DNA of 64,000 nt, taken from the NCBI RefSeq assembly GCF_900107095.1, contig NZ_FNOR01000005.1:186001-250000 (forward strand), in the 5' to 3' direction. This document shows positions 62,711 to 64,000 of the stretch, in pieces. A model generated the notes under the pieces. It saw only the letters and a list, made by a program, of their open reading frames with translations, was not told the origin of the DNA and did not search any database. The position numbers and the translations under genes were made by a program. The DNA comes from Collimonas sp. OK242. GTDB taxonomy: Bacteria > Pseudomonadota > Gammaproteobacteria > Burkholderiales > Burkholderiaceae_D. The first letter of the stretch is position 1. Each line of letters begins with the position of its first letter.

Positions 62711-64000
62711 ATGACATTCTCTTTATCACGCCGCTGCGGCGCGACCTTGAAGCCGCTCGCGCTTGCTTCAGCCATCCTCTCAATTGCTACTTCAGCTGCG
62801 GCCGTATCGGCGCAAACTACGCAGGACCAGGCTCTGGTGCCGGTGGTAGTCACCGCTGCCCGCATCGAGCAAGCGCAAACCGATGCGTTGCCGCACACCA
62901 CGGTGATCAGCGCCGAAGACATCCGCAATTCGCAAGCGCCGGATTTGCCGGCATTGCTGGAACGCGAAGCCGGTATCCAGATCACTCGCGTCGGCGGTCC
63001 CGGCCAGCAGGCTTCCTTGTTCATGCGCGGCGCGAATTCCTCGGAAACCCTGATCATGATCGACGGCGTGCCGATGCGGCGCCAGGCGTCGTTCGGCTTG
63101 CCGGCGCTTGAGAATATCTTGCCGGACCAGATCGATCACATCGAAATCGTGCGCGGCAACGTCTCGGCCATCTACGGTTCCGGCGCGATCGGCGGCGTAG
63201 TGCAGATCTTCACCAAACGCGGCAACGGCGCGCCGGCGTTCAACGCTTCGGTCGAAGCCGGCTCGCGCGGTACTTACCAAGGTAACGTCGGCGTCAACGG
63301 CAAGAGCGGCGATACCCGTTATGCGTTGTCGTTGACACGCTTCAAGACAGATGGATTCTCGGCGCAGAATCCCTTGCAAAACCCGAACGTCAATCCGGAC
63401 CGCAATGGCGACGGCAATACCAGCGTCTCGGGCTCGGTGTCGCAGGAATGGCGCAAGGGTAATGAGATAGGCGCTCGCGTGTACGCCAACGATTCCAAGT
63501 ACACTTTCGACGATGCTTTTGGCACGCCGACTGACCAGAACAACGGCCATTCGAAGAGCCAGTCGATTGCGGTATTCTCGAAAAACAGCTTTACCCAGGA
63601 CTGGACCTCAATCCTGACCTTGTCGCAAAACGTCAACCGCGACAAGCTGGAAGACCTGAGCAGCTTCGGCAACAGCAGCAATGGCTACAAGAGCACGCAA
63701 AACCTGCTGCAATGGGCCAACGAGTTGCGCCTGTCGCCGCTGTGGGTGGCCAATGCCGGCGTCGACGCCGGCCGTGAAAAGGCAGAGGTCAATTCCAACA
63801 GCAGCTTTGGCAACAGCAGCAATAGCTTCTCGCGTTCGACTTCCAGTGTGTATGCCGGCGTAAACGGCAAGATCGGCGCCAATCAATTTCAATTGAATGT
63901 GCGGCATGACGATGTCGGCGGCTCAGGCTCGGACAATACCGGTTACCTGGGTTATGGCTATGCCCTGACCGATTCCGTCAAGCTGATCGCCAATGCGTCG
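62711..64000 (+). CDS. btuB: TonB-dependent vitamin B12 receptor BtuB (partial)
   Basis: The gene runs off the right edge after 430 codons with no stop. A signal peptide ends near AAAVSA (residue about 34); a TonB-box-like LVPVVVTA follows. The plug domain has LLEREAGIQITRVGGPGQQASLFMRGANSSETLIMIDGVPM and ENILPDQIDHIEIVRGNVSAIYGSGAIGGVVQIFTKRG, the usual outer-membrane receptor segments, then beta-barrel strands. Cobalamin identity rests on the upstream riboswitch. Confidence 0.92.
   Translation, partial: MTFSLSRRCGATLKPLALASAILSIATSAAAVSAQTTQDQALVPVVVTAARIEQAQTDALPHTTVISAEDIRNSQAPDLPALLEREAGIQITRVGGPGQQASLFMRGANSSETLIMIDGVPMRRQASFGLPALENILPDQIDHIEIVRGNVSAIYGSGAIGGVVQIFTKRGNGAPAFNASVEAGSRGTYQGNVGVNGKSGDTRYALSLTRFKTDGFSAQNPLQNPNVNPDRNGDGNTSVSGSVSQEWRKGNEIGARVYANDSKYTFDDAFGTPTDQNNGHSKSQSIAVFSKNSFTQDWTSILTLSQNVNRDKLEDLSSFGNSSNGYKSTQNLLQWANELRLSPLWVANAGVDAGREKAEVNSNSSFGNSSNSFSRSTSSVYAGVNGKIGANQFQLNVRHDDVGGSGSDNTGYLGYGYALTDSVKLIANAS

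Overview
The window is a compact, moderately GC-rich bacterial chromosome segment with no rRNA, tRNA, CRISPR array or intact insertion sequence that I can see. Gene content points to a betaproteobacterium of the Burkholderiales, most likely Oxalobacteraceae (Collimonas/Herbaspirillum/Janthinobacterium-like). The reasons are a betaproteobacterial proteasome-homologue (BPH) candidate, the E2–E3 pyruvate dehydrogenase layout, a DUF934 gene inside the cysteine operon, a DUF3563 gene, and single-domain CbiX next to LptFG. The genus is an inference; only homology searching could fix it.

Layout. 1–3.1 kb: end of aceF, a proteasome-fold hydrolase, and a long lpdA with two lipoyl domains. 3.2–7.1 kb: NlpC/P60 lipoprotein, argD behind a probable arginine attenuator, a ferredoxin-type flavoreductase, and a divergent NAD-epimerase. 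7.5–11.3 kb: amino-acid binding protein, then a trans-3-hydroxy-L-proline dehydratase / pyrroline-2-carboxylate reductase pair, and a GNAT enzyme. 11.3–17.4 kb: the nitrogen core (rhodanese, glnA with NtrC boxes and a sigma-54 promoter, ntrB, ntrC). 17.7–24.2 kb: MliC-like lipoprotein, prpD, prpE, acetyltransferase, pseudouridine synthase, hydrolase. 24.2–29.3 kb: MFS/MarR pair, NHL-repeat lipoprotein, a gene-poor patch with a YdcF-like gene, xthA. 29.4–33.7 kb: pepA, lptF, lptG, cbiX.

34.7–36.7 kb is a gene-sparse stretch of small genes: DUF3563, a stand-alone domain resembling the MgtC C-terminus behind a strong promoter and a roughly 390-nt leader, and several small ORFs. 36.7–45 kb is the assimilatory sulfate operon (TSUP, cysI, DUF934, cysH, cysD, cysN, cobA) facing cysB. 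45–52.6 kb holds exporters, an orphan J-domain protein, ClcA, a methyltransferase and a large MscS channel. 52.7–59.6 kb is a complete-looking acid-sugar (erythronate/threonate) catabolic operon under a GntR regulator. 59.9–64 kb holds an orphan binding protein with an HPP-CBS membrane protein, then a cobalamin riboswitch and the start of btuB.

The most interesting points are the predicted leaderless Arg-Arg-Arg leader peptide and terminator before argD, the small-gene locus at 34.7–36.7 kb, the proteasome homologue inside the pyruvate dehydrogenase cluster, the nested start and masked ribosome site before lpdA, and a 17-bp hairpin inside prpD. All functional calls come from reading translated motifs by eye; no database search was run.
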